Shown here in pieces: positions 49,669 to 62,668 of a DNA stretch of 64,000 nucleotides (position 1 is its first letter; each line of letters begins with the position of its first letter). The notes beneath the pieces were generated by a model that did no database searches, had not been told where the DNA came from, and saw only the letters and a list, made by a program, of their open reading frames with translations. The position numbers and the translations under genes are program-made. The stretch lies in the NCBI GenBank assembly GCA_964016885.1, contig OZ024740.1:296304670-296368669 (forward strand), in the 5' to 3' direction. Origin of the DNA: Eledone cirrhosa (lineage: Eukaryota > Mollusca > Cephalopoda > Octopoda > Eledonidae).

Positions 49669-52600
49669 ATCCATTTTTTATTTGTGTCATCCATTTTTTA
49701 TTTGGCGGATCCATTTTTATTTGGGGGATCCATTTTTTATTTGTGTGATCCATTTTTTATTTGGCAGATCCATTTTTTATTTGCGGGATCCATTTTTTAT
49801 TTGGGTGATCCATTTTTTATTTGGGGGATCCATTTTTTATTTGGGTGATCCATTTTTTATTTGGGTGATCCAGTTTTTGTTTGGGTGATCCATTTTTTAT
49901 TTGGGGGATCCATTTTTTATTTGGGTGATCCATTTTTTATTTGTTGGATCCATTTTTTATTTGGGGGATCCATTTTTTATTTGGGGGTTCCATTTTTTAT
50001 TTGGGGGATCCATTTTACATTTGGGTGATCCATTTTTTATTTGGGTGATCCATTTTTTATTTGGGGGATCCATTTTTTATTTAGGGGATCCATTTTTTAT
50101 TTGGGGGATCCATTTTTTATTTGGGTGATCCATTTTTTATTTGTTGGATCCATTTTTTATTTGGGGGATCCATTTTTTATTTGGGGGTTCCATTTTTTAT
50201 TTGGGGGATCCATTTTACATTTGGGTGATCCATTTTTTATTTGGGTGATCCATTTTTTATTTGGCGTATCCATTTTTATTTGGGGGATCCATTTTTTATT
50301 TGTGTGATCCATTTTTTATTTGGCAGATCCATTTTTTATTTGGGGGATCCATTTTTTATTTGGGTGATCCATTTTTTATTTGGGGGATCCATTTTTTATT
50401 TGGGTGATACATTTTTTATTTGGGGGATCCATTTTTTATTTGGGTGATCCATTTTTTATTTGGGTGATCCATATTTTATTTGGGTGATCCATTTTTTATT
50501 TGGGGGATCCATTTTTTATTTGGGTGATCCAATTTTTTATTTGGGTGATCCATTTTTTATTTGGGTGATCCATTTTTTATTTGGGTGATCCATTTTTTAT
50601 TTGGGGGATCCATTTTTTATTTGGGTGATACATTTTTGATTTGGGTGATCCATTTTTTATTTGGGGGATCCATTTTTTATTTGGGTGATCCATTTTTTAT
50701 TTGGGGGATCCATTTTTTATTTGGGAGATCCATTTTTTATTTGGGTGATCCATTTTTTATTTGGGTGATTCATTTTTTATTTGTTGGATCCATTTTTTAT
50801 TTGGGGGATCCATTTTTATTTGGGGGACCCTATTTTTATTTGGGGGATCCATTTTACATTTGGGTGATCCATTTTTTATTTGGATGATCCATTTTTTATT
50901 TGGTGGATCCATTTTTTATTTGGGGTATCCATTTTTTATTTGGGTGATCCATTTTTTATTTGGGGGATCCATTTTTTATTTGGGTTATCCATTTTTTATT
51001 TGGGTGATCCATTTTTTATTTGGGTGATCCATTTTTTATTTGTTGGATCCATTTTTTATTTGGGGGATCCATTTTTTATTTGGGGGTTCCATTTTTTATT
51101 TGAGGGATCCATTTTACATTTGGGTGATCCATTTTTTATTTGGGTGACCCATTTTTTATTCGGGGGATCCATTTTTTATTTGGGGGATCCATTTTTTATT
51201 AGGGTTTCCATTTTTTATTTGGGTGATCCATTTTTTATTTGGGGGATCCATTTTTTATTTAGGTGATCCATTTTTTAGTTGGGTGATCCATTTTTTATTT
51301 GTGTGATCCATTTTTTATTTGGGGGATCCATTTTTTATTTGGGGGATCCATTTTTTATTTAGGTGATCCATTTTTAGTTGGGTGATCCATTTTTTATTTG
51401 TGTGATCCATTTTTTATTTGGGGGATCCATTTTTTATTTGGGGGTTCCATTTTTTATTTGGGTGATCCATTTTTTATTTGGGGGATCCATTTTTTATTTA
51501 GGTGATCCATTTTTTAGTTGGGTGATCCATTTTTTATTTGTGTGATCCATTTTTTATTTGGCGGATCCATTTTTTATTTGGGGGATCCATTTTTTATTTG
51601 GGTGATCCATTTTTTATTTGGGTGATCCATTTTTTATTTGGGTGATCCATATTTTATTTGCGTGATCCATTTTTTATTTGGGTGATCCATTTTTTATTTG
51701 GGTGATCCATTTTTTATTTGGGGGATCCATTTTTTATTTGGGTGATCCATTTTTTATTTGGGTGATCCATTTTTTATTTGGGGGATCCATTTTTTATTTG
51801 GGTGATCCATTTTTTATTTGGGGGATCCAGTTTTTGTTTGGGTGATCCATTTTTTATTTGGGGGATCCATTTTTTATTTGGGTGATCCATATTTTATTTA
51901 GGGGATCCATTTTTTATTTGGGTGATCCATTTTTTATTTGGGTGATCCATTTTTTATTTGGGTGATCCATTTTTTATTTTGGGGATCTATTTTTTATTTG
52001 GGTGATCCATTTTTTATTTGGGGGATCCATTTTTTTTTTTGGTGATCCATTTTTTATTTGGGGATCCATTTTTTATTTGGGGGATCCATTTTTTATTTGG
52101 GTGATCCATTTTTTATTTGGGGGATCCATTTTTTATTTGGGTGATCCATTTTTAATTTGGGGATCCATTTTTTATTTGGGTGATACATTTTTTATTTGGG
52201 GGATCCATTTTTTATATGGGTGATCCATTTTTTATTTGGGGGATCCATTTTGTATTTGGGTGATCCATTTTTTATTTGGGGGATCCATTTTTTATTTGGG
52301 GGATCCATTTTTTATTTGGGTGATCCACATTTTATTTGGGTGATCCAATTTTTATTTGAGGGATCCATTTTTTATTTGGGTGATCCATTTTTTATTTGGG
52401 TGATCCATTTTTTATTTGGGTGATCCATTTTCTATTTGGGTGATCCATTTTTTATTTGGGGGATCCATTTTTTATTTGGATGATCCATTTTTTATTTGGG
52501 GGATCCATTTTTTATTTGGGCGATCCAATTTTTATTTGGGTGATCCATTTTTTTATTGGGCGATCCATTTTTTATTTGGGTGATCCATTTTTTATTTGGG

Positions 52601-52888
52601 GGATCCATTATTTATTTGTGTGATCCATTTTTTATTTTGGAGATCCATTTTTTATTTGGGGGATCCATTTTTTATTTGGGGGATCCATTTTTTATTTGGG
52701 TGATCCATTTTTTATTTGGGTGATCCATTTTTTATTTGTTGGATCCATTTTTTATTTGGGGGATCCATTTTTTATTTGGGGGCTCCATTTTTTATTTGGG
52801 GGATCCATTTTACATTTGGGTGATCCATTTTTTATTTGGGTGATCCATTTTTTATTTGGGGGTTCCATTTTTTATTTGGGGGATCCAT

Positions 52889-52922
52889 CAAATAAAAAAT
52901 GGATCCCCCAAATAAAAAATGG
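52889..52922 (-). repeat. Inverted monomer tract, class S (34 bp)
   Basis: Counterpart of 44010-44043 at a shift of 8879. Confidence 0.94.
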
Positions 52923-53344
52923 ATCCATTTTTTATTTGGGTGATCCATTTTTTATTTGGGGGATCCATTTTTTATTTGGGTGATCCAGTTTTTGTTTGGG
53001 TGATCCATTTTTTATTTGGGGGATCCATTTTTTATTTGGGTGATCCATATTTTATTTAGGGGATCGATTTTTTATTTGGTGATCCATTTTTTATTTGGGT
53101 GATCCATTCTTTATTTGGGTGATCCATTTTTTATTTTGGGGATCTATTTTTTATTTGGGTGATCCATTTTTTATTTGGGGATCCATTTTTTATTTGGGTG
53201 ATCTATTTTTTATTTGGGGGATCCATTTTTTATTTGGGTGATCCATTTTTTATTTGGGGGATCCATTTTTTATTTGGGTGATCCATTTTTTATTTGGGGG
53301 ATCCATTTTTTATTTGGGGGGCCATTTTTTATTTGGGGATCCAT

Positions 53345-53418
53345 CAAATAAAAAATGGATCACCCAAATAAAAAATGGATCACCCAAATAAAAAATGGAT
53401 CCCTCAAATAAAAAATGG
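53345..53418 (-). repeat. Inverted monomer tract, class L1 (74 bp)
   Basis: Counterpart of 44466-44539 at a shift of 8879. Here the L2 tract does follow, 1297 bp downstream. Confidence 0.94.
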
Positions 53419-53980
53419 ATCCATTTTTTATTTGGGGGATCCATTTTTTATTTGGGGGTTCCATTTTTTATTTGGGGGATCCATTTTACATTTGGGTGAT
53501 CCATTTTTTATTTGGGTGATCCATATTTTATTTGGGGGATCCATTTTTTATTTGGGGGATCCATTTTTTATTTGGGTGATCCATTTTTTATTTGGGGGAT
53601 CCATTTTTTATTTAGGTGATCCATTCTTTAGTTGGGTGATCCATTTATATTTGGGGGATCCATTTTTTATTTGTGTGATCCATTTTTTATTTGGCAGATC
53701 CATTTTTTATTTGGGGGATCCATTTTTTATTTGGGTGATCCATTTTTTATTTGGGGGATCCATTTTTTATTTGGGTTATACATTTTTTATTTGGGGGATC
53801 CATTTTTTATTTGGGTGATCCATTTTTTATTTGGGTGATCCATATTTTATTTGGGTGATCCATTTTTTATTTGGGGGATCCATTTTTATTTGGGTGATCT
53901 ATTTTTGATTTGGGTGATCCATTTTTTATTTGGGGGATCCATTTTTTATTTGGGTGATCCATTTTTTATTTGGGGGATCC

Positions 53981-55282
53981 ATTTTTTATTTGGGAGATCC
54001 ATTTTTTATTTGGGTGATCCATTTTTTATTTGGGTGATCCATTTTTTATTTGTTGGATCCATTTTTTATTTGGGGGATCCATTTTTTATTTGGGTGATCC
54101 ATTTTTTATTTGGGGGATCCATTTTTTATTTGGGAGATCCATTTTTGATTTGGGTGATCCATTTTTTATTTGGGTGATCCATTTTTTATTTGTTGGATCC
54201 ATTTTTTATTTGGGGGATCCATGTTTATTTGGGGGACCCTATTTTCATTTGGGGGATCCATTTTACATTTGGGGTATCCATTTTTTATTTGGGTGATCCA
54301 TTTTTTATTTGGGGGATCCATTTTTTATTTGGGTGATCCATTTTTTATTTGGGTGATCCATTTTTTATTTGGGTGATCCATTTTTTATTTGTTGGATCCA
54401 TTTTTTATTTGGTGGATCGACTTTTTATTTGGGGGTTCCATTTTTTATTTGGGGGATCCATTTTACATTTGGGTGATCCATTTTTTATTTGGGTGATCCA
54501 TTTTTTATTTGGGGGATCCATTTTTTATTTGGGTGATCCATTTTTTATTTGGGGGATCCATTTTTTATTTGGATGATCCATTTTCTATTTGGGGGATCGA
54601 TTTTTTATTTGGGGGTTCCATTTTTTATTTGGGGGATCCATCAAATAAAAAATGGATCACCCAAATAAAAAATGGATCACCCAAATAAAAAATGGATCCC
54701 CCAAATAGAAAATGGATCCATTTTTTATTTGGGTGATCCATATTTTATTTAGGGGATCCATTTTTTATTTGGGTGATCCATTTTTATTTGGGTGATCCAT
54801 TTTTTATTTGGGTGATCCATTTTTTATTTGGGTGATCCATTTTTTATTTTGGGGATCTATTTATTATTTGGGTGATCCATTTTTTATTTGGGGGATCCAT
54901 TTTTTTTTGGGTGATCCATTTTTTATTTGGGGATCCATTTTTTATTTGGGGGATCCATTTTTTATTTGGGTGGTCCATTTTTTATTTGGGGGATCCATTT
55001 TTTATTTGGGTGATCCATTTTTAATTTGGGGATCCATTTTTTATTTGGGTGATCCATTTTTTATTTGGGGGATCCATTTTTTGTTTGGGTTATCCATTTT
55101 TTATTTGGGGGATCCATTTTGTATTTGGGTGATCCATTTTTTATTTGGCGGATCCATTTTTTATTTGGGGGATCAATTTTTTATTTGGGGATCCATTTTT
55201 TATTTAGGTGATCCATATTTTAGTTGGGTGATCCATTTTTATTTGGGGGATCCATTTTTTATTTGTGTGATCCATTTTTTAT
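53981..55282 (+). repeat. Transition satellite segment with L2 tract
   Basis: No gene. From 53.98 to about 54.9 kb it matches 34.55-35.43 kb (shift 19432) and 57.3-58.2 kb (shift 3284), with the L2 tract at 54642-54715. It then shows a gamma-type T9 monomer (54900-54908), TTTTAATTTGGGG and an alpha-type tail. Private variants cluster here: CCATGTTTATTTG (54221), TATTTTCATTTG (54241) and TTTTTTGTTTGGGTTATCC (55080). A 173-codon frame at 54808-55329 is the longest in the window and is a by-product of monomer order. Confidence 0.78.
54642..54715 (-). repeat. Inverted monomer tract, class L2 (74 bp)
   Basis: Carries AAATAGAAAATGG. Counterpart of 35210-35283 at a shift of 19432. Confidence 0.94.
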
Positions 55283-56628
55283 TTGGCGTATCCATTTTTA
55301 TTTGGGGGATCCATTTTTTATTTGTGTGATCCATTTTTTATTTGGCGGATCCATTTTTTATTTGGGGGATCCATTTTACATTTGGGTGATCCATTTTTTA
55401 TTTGGGTGATCCATATTTTATTTGGGGGATCCATTTTTTATTTGGGGGATCCATTTTTTATTTGGGTGATCCATTTTTTATTTGGGGGATCCATTTTTTA
55501 TTTGGGTGATCCATTTTTTATTTGGGTGATCCAGTTTTTGTTTGGGTGATCCATTTTTTATTTGGGGGATCCATTTTTTATTTGGGTGATCCATTTTTTA
55601 TTTGTTGGATCCATTTTTTATTTGGGGGATCCATTTTTTATTTGGGGATTCCATTTTTTATTTGGGGGATCCATTTTACATTTGGGTGATCCATTTTTTA
55701 TTTGGGTGATCCATTTTTTATTTGGGGGATCCATTTTTTATTTAGGGGATCCATTTTTTATTTGGGGGTTCCATTTTTTATTTGGGTGATCCATTTTTTA
55801 TTTGGGGGATCCATTTTTTATTTAGGTGATCCATTTTTTAGTTGGGTGATCCATTTTTATTTGGGGGATCCATTTTTTATTTGTGTGATCCATTTTTTAT
55901 TTGGCGGATCCATTTTTTATTTGGGGGATCCATTTTTTATTTGGGGATCCATTTTTTATTTAGGTGATCAATTTTTTAGTTGGGTGATCCATTTTTATTT
56001 GGGGGATCCATTTTTTATTTGTGTGATCCATTTTTTATTTGGCGTATCCATTTTTATTTGGGGGATCCATTTTTTATTTGTGTGATCCATTTTTTATTTG
56101 GCAGATCCATTTTTTATTTGGGGGATCCATTTTTTATTTGGGTGATCCATTTTTTATTTGGGGGATCCATTTTTTATTTGGGTGATACATTTTTTATTTG
56201 GGGGATCCATTTTTTATTTGGGTGATCCATTTTTTATTTGGGTGATCCATATTTTATTTGGGTGATCCATTTTTTATTTGGGGGATCCATTTTTTATTTG
56301 GGTGATCCAATTTTTTATTTGGGTGATCCATTTTTTATTTGGGTGATCCATTTTTTATTTGGGTGATCCATTCTTTATTTGGGTGATCCATTTTTTATTT
56401 TGGGGATCTATTTTTTATTTGGGTGATCCATTTTTTATTTGGGGATCCATTTTTTATTTGGGTGATCTATTTTTTATTTGGGGGATCCATTTTTTATTTG
56501 GGGGATCCATTTTTTATTTGGGTGATCCATTTTTTATTTGGGGGATCCATTTTTTATTTGGGTGATCCATTTTTTATTTGGGGGATCCATTTTTTATTTG
56601 GGGGGCCATTTTTTATTTGGGGATCCAT

Positions 56629-56702
56629 CAAATAAAAAATGGATCACCCAAATAAAAAATGGATCACCCAAATAAAAAATGGATCCCTCAAATAAAAAAT
56701 GG
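56629..56702 (-). repeat. Inverted monomer tract, class L1 (74 bp)
   Basis: Counterpart of 33914-33987 at a shift of 22715, with the GGGGGGCC monomer upstream. Confidence 0.94.
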
Positions 56703-57925
56703 ATCCATTTTTTATTTGGGGGATCCATTTTTTATTTGGGGGTTCCATTTTTTATTTGGGGGATCCATTTTACATTTGGGTGATCCATTTTTTATTTGGG
56801 TGATCCATTTTTTATTTGGGGGATCCATTTTTTATTTGGGGGATCCATTTTTTATTTGGGTGATCCATTTTTTATTTGGGGGATCCATTTTTTATTTAGG
56901 TGATCCATTCTTTAGTTGGGTGATCCATTTATATTTGGGGGATCCATTTTTTATTTGTGTGATCCATTTTTTATTTGGCAGATCCATTTTTTATTTGGGG
57001 GATCCATTTTTTATTTGGGTGATCCATTTTTTATTTGGGGGATCCATTTTTTATTTGGGTTATACATTTTTTATTTGGGGGATCCATTTTTTATTTGGGT
57101 GATCCATTTTTTATTTGGGTGATCCATATTTTATTTGGGTGATCCATTTTTTATTTGGGGGATCCATTTTTATTTGGGTGATCTATTTTTGATTTGGGTG
57201 ATCCATTTTTTATTTGGGGGATCCATTTTTTATTTGGGTGATCCATTTTTTATTTGGGGGATCCATTTTTTATTTGGGAGATCCATTTTTGATTTGGGTG
57301 ATCCATTTTTTATTTGGGTGATCCATTTTTTATTTGTTGGATCCATTTTTTATTTGGGGGATCCATTTTTTATTTGGGTGATCCATTTTTTATTTGGGGG
57401 ATCCATTTTTTATTTGGGAGATCCATTTTTGATTTGGGTGATCCATTTTTTATTTGGGTGATCCATTTTTTATTTGTTGGATCCATTTTTTATTTGGGGG
57501 ATCCATTTTTATTTGGGGGACCCTATTTTTATTTGGGGGATCCATTTTACATTTGGGGTATCCATTTTTTATTTGGGTGATCCATTTTTTATTTGGGGGA
57601 TCCATTTTTTATTTGGGTGATCCATTTTTTATTTGGGTGATCCATTTTTTATTTGGGTGATCCATTTTTTATTTGTTGGATCCATTTTTTATTTGGTGGA
57701 TCGACTTTTTATTTGGGGGTTCCATTTTTTATTTGGGGGATCCATTTTACATTTGGGTGATCCATTTTTTATTTGGGTGATCCATTTTTTATTTGGGGGA
57801 TCCATTTTTTATTTGGGTGATCCATTTTTTATTTGGGGGATCCATTTTTTATTTGGGTGATCCATTTTCTATTTGGGGGATCGATTTTTTATTTGGGGGT
57901 TCCATTTTTTATTTGGGGGATCCAT

Positions 57926-57999
57926 CAAATAAAAAATGGATCACCCAAATAAAATATGGATCACCCAAATAAAAAATGGATCCCCCAAATAGAAAATGG
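57926..57999 (-). repeat. Inverted monomer tract, class L2 (74 bp)
   Basis: Counterpart of 35210-35283 at a shift of 22716. One private change, AAAATATGG, in the second reversed monomer. Confidence 0.94.
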
Positions 58000-58384
58000 A
58001 TCCATTTTTTATTTGGGTGATCCATATTTTATTTAGGGGATCCATTTTTTATTTGGGTGATCCATTTTTTATTTGGGTGATCCATTTTTTATTTGGGTGA
58101 TCCATTTTTTATTTGGGTGATCCATTTTTTATTTTGGGGATCTATTTATTATTTGGGTGATCCATTTTTTATTTGGGGGATCCATTTTTTATTTGGGTGA
58201 TCCATTTTTTATTTGGGTGATCCAGTTTTTGTTTGGGTGATCCATTTTTTATTTGTTGGATCCATTTTTTATTTGGGGGATCCATTTTTTATTTGGGGGA
58301 TCCATTTTTTATTTGGGTGATCCATTTTTTATTTGGGGGATCCATTTTTTATTTAGGTGATCCATTTTTTAGTTGGGTGATCCA

Positions 58385-58398
58385 TTTTTTGGGGGGGG
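58385..58398 (+). repeat. T6G8 homopolymer monomer
   Basis: Counterpart of 35669, same run lengths. Confidence 0.9.
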
Positions 58399-58622
58399 AT
58401 CCATTTTTTATTTGTGTCATCCATTTTTTATTTGGCGGATCCATTTTTATTTGGGGGATCCATTTTTTATTTGTGTGATCCATTTTTTATTTGGCAGATC
58501 CATTTTTTATTTGGGGGATCCATTTTTTATTTGGGTGATCCATTTTTTATTTGGGTGATCCATTTTTTATTTGGGGGATCCATTTTTTATTTAGGTGATC
58601 CATTTTTTAGTTGGGTGATCCA

Positions 58623-58636
58623 TTTTTTTGGGGGGG
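58623..58636 (+). repeat. T7G7 homopolymer monomer
   Basis: Counterpart of 35907, which is T6G8: one T gained and one G lost. Confidence 0.9.
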
Positions 58637-61600
58637 ATCCATTTTTTATTTGTGTCATCCATTTTTTATTTGGCGGATCCATTTTTATTTGGGGGATCCA
58701 TTTTTTATTTGTGTGATCCATTTTTTATTTGGCAGATCCATTTTTTATTTGGGGGATCCATTTTTTATTTGGGTGATCCATTTTTTATTTGGGGGATCCA
58801 TTTTTTATTTGGGTGATCCATTTTTTATTTGGGTGATCCAGTTTTTGTTTGGGTGATCCATTTTTTATTTGGGGGATCCATTTTTTATTTGGGTGATCCA
58901 TTTTTTATTTGTTGGATCCATTTTTTATTTGGGGGATCCATTTTTTATTTGGGGGTTCCATTTTTTATTTGGGGGATCCATTTTACATTTGGGTGATCCA
59001 TTTTTTATTTGGGTGATCCATTTTTTATTTGGGGGATCCATTTTTTATTTAGGGGATCCATTTTTTATTTGGGGGTTCCATTTTTTATTTGGGTGATCCA
59101 TTTTTTATTTGGGGGATCCATTTTTTATTTAGGTGATCCATTTTTTAGTTGGGTGATCCATTTTTATTTGGGGGATCCATTTTTTATTTGTGTGATCCAT
59201 TTTTTATTTGGCGGATCCATTTTTTATTTGGGGGATCCATTTTACATTTGGGTGATCCATTTTTTATTTGGGTGATCCATATTTTATTTGGGGGATCCAT
59301 TTTTTATTTGGGGGATCCATTTTTTATTTGGGTGATCCATTTTTTATTTGGGGGATCCATTTTTTATTTGGGTGATCCATTTTTTATTTGGGTGATCCAG
59401 TTTTTGTTTGGGTGATCCATTTTTTATTTGGGGGATCCATTTTTTATTTGGGTGATCCATTTTTTATTTGTTGGATCCATTTTTTATTTGGGGGATCCAT
59501 TTTTTATTTGGGGGTTCCATTTTTTATTTGGGGGATCCATTTTACATTTGGGTGATCCATTTTTTATTTGGGTGATCCATTTTTTATTTGGGGGATCCAT
59601 TTTTTATTTAGGGGATCCATTTTTTATTTGGGGGTTCCATTTTTTATTTGGGTGATCCATTTTTTATTTGGGGGATCCATTTTTTATTTAGGTGATCCAT
59701 TTTTTAGTTGGGTGATCCATTTTTATTTGGGGGATCCATTTTTTATTTGTGTGATCCATTTTTTATTTGGCGGATCCATTTTTTATTTGGGGGATCCATT
59801 TTTTATTTGGGGATCCATTTTTTATTTAGGTGATCAATTTTTTAGTTGGGTGATCCATTTTTATTTGGGGGATCCATTTTTTATTTGTGTGATCCATTTT
59901 TTATTTGGCGTATCCATTTTTATTTGGGGGATCCATTTTTTATTTGTGTGATCCATTTTTTATTTGGCAGATCCATTTTTTATTTGGGGGATCCATTTTT
60001 TATTTGGGTGATCCATTTTTTATTTGGGGGATCCATTTTTTATTTGGGTGATACATTTTTTATTTGGGGGATCCATTTTTTATTTGGGTGATCCATTTTT
60101 TATTTGGGTGATCCATATTTTATTTGGGTGATCCATTTTTTATTTGGGGGATCCATTTTTTATTTGGGTGATCCAATTTTTTATTTGGGTGATCCATTTT
60201 TTATTTGGGTGATCCATTTTTTATTTGGGTGATCCATTTTTTATTTGGGGGATCCATTTTTTATTTGGGTGATCCATTTTTGATTTGGTTGATCCACTTT
60301 TTATTTGGGGGATCCATTTTTTATTTGGGTGATCCATTTTTTATTTGGGGGATCCATTTTTTATTTGGGAGATCCATTTTTGATTTGGGTGATCCATTTT
60401 TTATTTGGGTGATTCATTTTTTATTTGTTGGATCCATTTTTTATTTGGGGGATCCATTTTTATTTGGGGGACCCTATTTTTATTTGGGGGATCCATTTTA
60501 CATTTGGGTGATCCATTTTTTATTTGGGTGATCCATTTTTTATTTGGTGGATCCATTTTTTATTTGGGGTATCCATTTTTTATTTGGGTGATCCATTTTT
60601 TATTTGGGGGATCCATTTTTTATTTGGGTTATCCATTTTTTATTTGGGTGATCCATTTTTTATTTGGGTGATCCATTTTTTATTTGTTGGATCCATTTTT
60701 TATTTGGGGGATCCATTTTTTATTTGGGGGTTCCATTTTTTATTTGGGGGATCCATTTTACATTTGGGTGATCCATTTTTTATTTGGGTGATCCATTTTT
60801 TATTTGGGGGATCCATTTTTTATTTGGGTGATCCATTTTTTATTTGGGTGATCCAGTTTTTGTTTGGGTGATCCATTTTTTATTTGGGGGATCCATTTTT
60901 TATTTGGGTGATCCATTTTTTATTTGTTGGATCCATTTTTTATTTGGGGGATCCATTTTTTATTTGGGGGTTCCATTTTTTATTTGGGGGATCCATTTTA
61001 CATTTGGGTGATCCATTTTTTATTTGGGTGATCCCTTTTTTATTTGGGGGATCCATTTTTTATTTAGGTGATCCATTTTTTAGTTGGGTGATCCATTTTT
61101 TATTTGTGTGATCCATTTTTTATTTGGGGGATCCATTTTTTATTTGGGGGTTCCATTTTTTATTTGGGTGATCCATTTTTTATTTGGGGGATCCATTTTT
61201 TATTTAGGTGATCCATTTTTTAGTTGGGTGATCCATTTTTTATTTGTGTGATCCATTTTTTATTTGGCGGATCCATTTTTTATTTGGGGGATCCATTTTT
61301 TATTTGGGTGATCCATTTTTTATTTGGGGTATCCATTTTTTATTAGGGTGATACATTTTTTATTTGGGGGATCCATTTTTTATTTGGGTGATCCATTTTT
61401 TATTTGGGTGATCCATATTTTATTTGCGTGATCCATTTTTTATTTGGGTGATCCATTTTTTATTTGGGTGATCCATTTTTTATTTGGGGGATCCATTTTT
61501 TATTTGGGTGATCCATTTTTTATTTGGGTGATCCATTTTTTATTTGGGGGATCCATTTTTTATTTGGGTGATCCATTTATTATTTGGGGGATCCAGTTTT

Positions 61601-62634
61601 TGTTTGGGTGATCCATTTTTTATTTGGGGGAACCATTTTTTATTTGGGTGATCCATATTTTATTTAGGGGATCCATTTTTTATTTGGGTGATCCATTTTT
61701 TATTTGGGTGATCCATTTTTTATTTGGGTGATCCATTTTTTATTTTGGGGATCTATTTTTTATTTGGGTGATCCATTTTTTATTTGGGGGATCCATTTTT
61801 TTTTTTGGTGATCCATTTTTTATTTGGGGATCCATTTTTTATTTGGGGGATCCATTTTTTATTTGGGTGATCCATTTTTTATTTGGGGGATCCATTTTTT
61901 ATTTGGGTGATCCATTTTTAATTTGGGGATCCATTTTTTATTTGGGTGATCCATTTTTTATTTGGGGGATCCATTTTTTATATGGGTGATCCATTTTTTA
62001 TTTGGGGGATCCATTTTGTATTTGGGTGATCCATTTTTTATTTGGGGGATCCATTTTTTATTTGGGGGATCCATTTTTTATTTGGGTGATCCACATTTTA
62101 TTTGGGTGATCCAATTTTTATTTGAGGGATCCATTTTTTATTTGGGTGATCCATTTTTTATTTGGGTGATCCATTTTTTATTTGGGTGATCCATTTTCTA
62201 TTTGGGTGATCCATTTTTTATTTGGGGGATCCATTTTTTATTTGGATGATCCATTTTTTATTTGGGGGATCCATTTTTTATTTGGGCGATCCAATTTTTA
62301 TTTGGGGGATCCATTATTTATTTGTGTGATCCATTTTATATTTGGGGGATCCATTTTTTATTTGGGTGATCCATTTTTTATTTTGGAGATCCATTTTTTA
62401 TTTGGGGGATCCATTTTTTATTTGGGGGATCCATTTTTTATTTGGGTGATCCATTTTTTATTTGGGTGATCCATTTTTTATTTGTTGGATCCATTTTTTA
62501 TTTGGGGGATCCATTTTTTATTTGGGGGCTCCATTTTTTATTTGGGGGATCCATTTTACATTTGGGTGATCCATTTTTTATTTGGGTGATCCATTTTTTA
62601 TTTGGGGGTTCCATTTTTTATTTGGGGGATCCAT

Positions 62635-62668
62635 CAAATAAAAAATGGATCCCCCAAATAAAAAATGG
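62635..62668 (-). repeat. Inverted monomer tract, class S (34 bp)
   Basis: Counterpart of 48797-48830 at a shift of 13838. Confidence 0.94.

Larger units (their letters stand above)
45091..53980 (+). repeat. 8.88-kb tandem duplication, copy 2
   Basis: No gene. Directly abuts copy 1: at about 45090 the variant order jumps from the module that follows an L1 tract back to the GGGGGTTCC / TACATTTG order found at 36233. It then repeats to about 53980, where GGGAGATCC (53993) replaces the jump. Inverted tracts 48797-48830, 52889-52922 and 53345-53418 match those of copy 1. Base-by-base identity was not computed, but no anchor other than the T-run differed. Confidence 0.88.

Noticed and set aside
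36205..53980. Treating the near-identical 8.88-kb pair as certainly real
   Set aside because: Arrays like this are prone to misassembly. The pair is reported as seen in the sequence, but a collapsed or duplicated assembly path cannot be excluded from the sequence alone.
54808..55329. Long open frames (up to 173 codons) with repeated GDPFFIW/VIHFLFG/GSIFYLG patterns, as possible membrane repeat proteins
   Set aside because: They arise in any + frame from a 20-bp monomer, start with TTG, end at TGA wherever a GGGTG monomer falls in the third phase, and overlap each other in different frames. No codon bias, initiation context or unique domain is present.
407..62668. Inverted tracts as transcription terminators or ncRNA hairpins
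   Set aside because: The hairpins have long T/A arms and sit in satellite with no gene or promoter. They are explained by monomer inversion and duplication.
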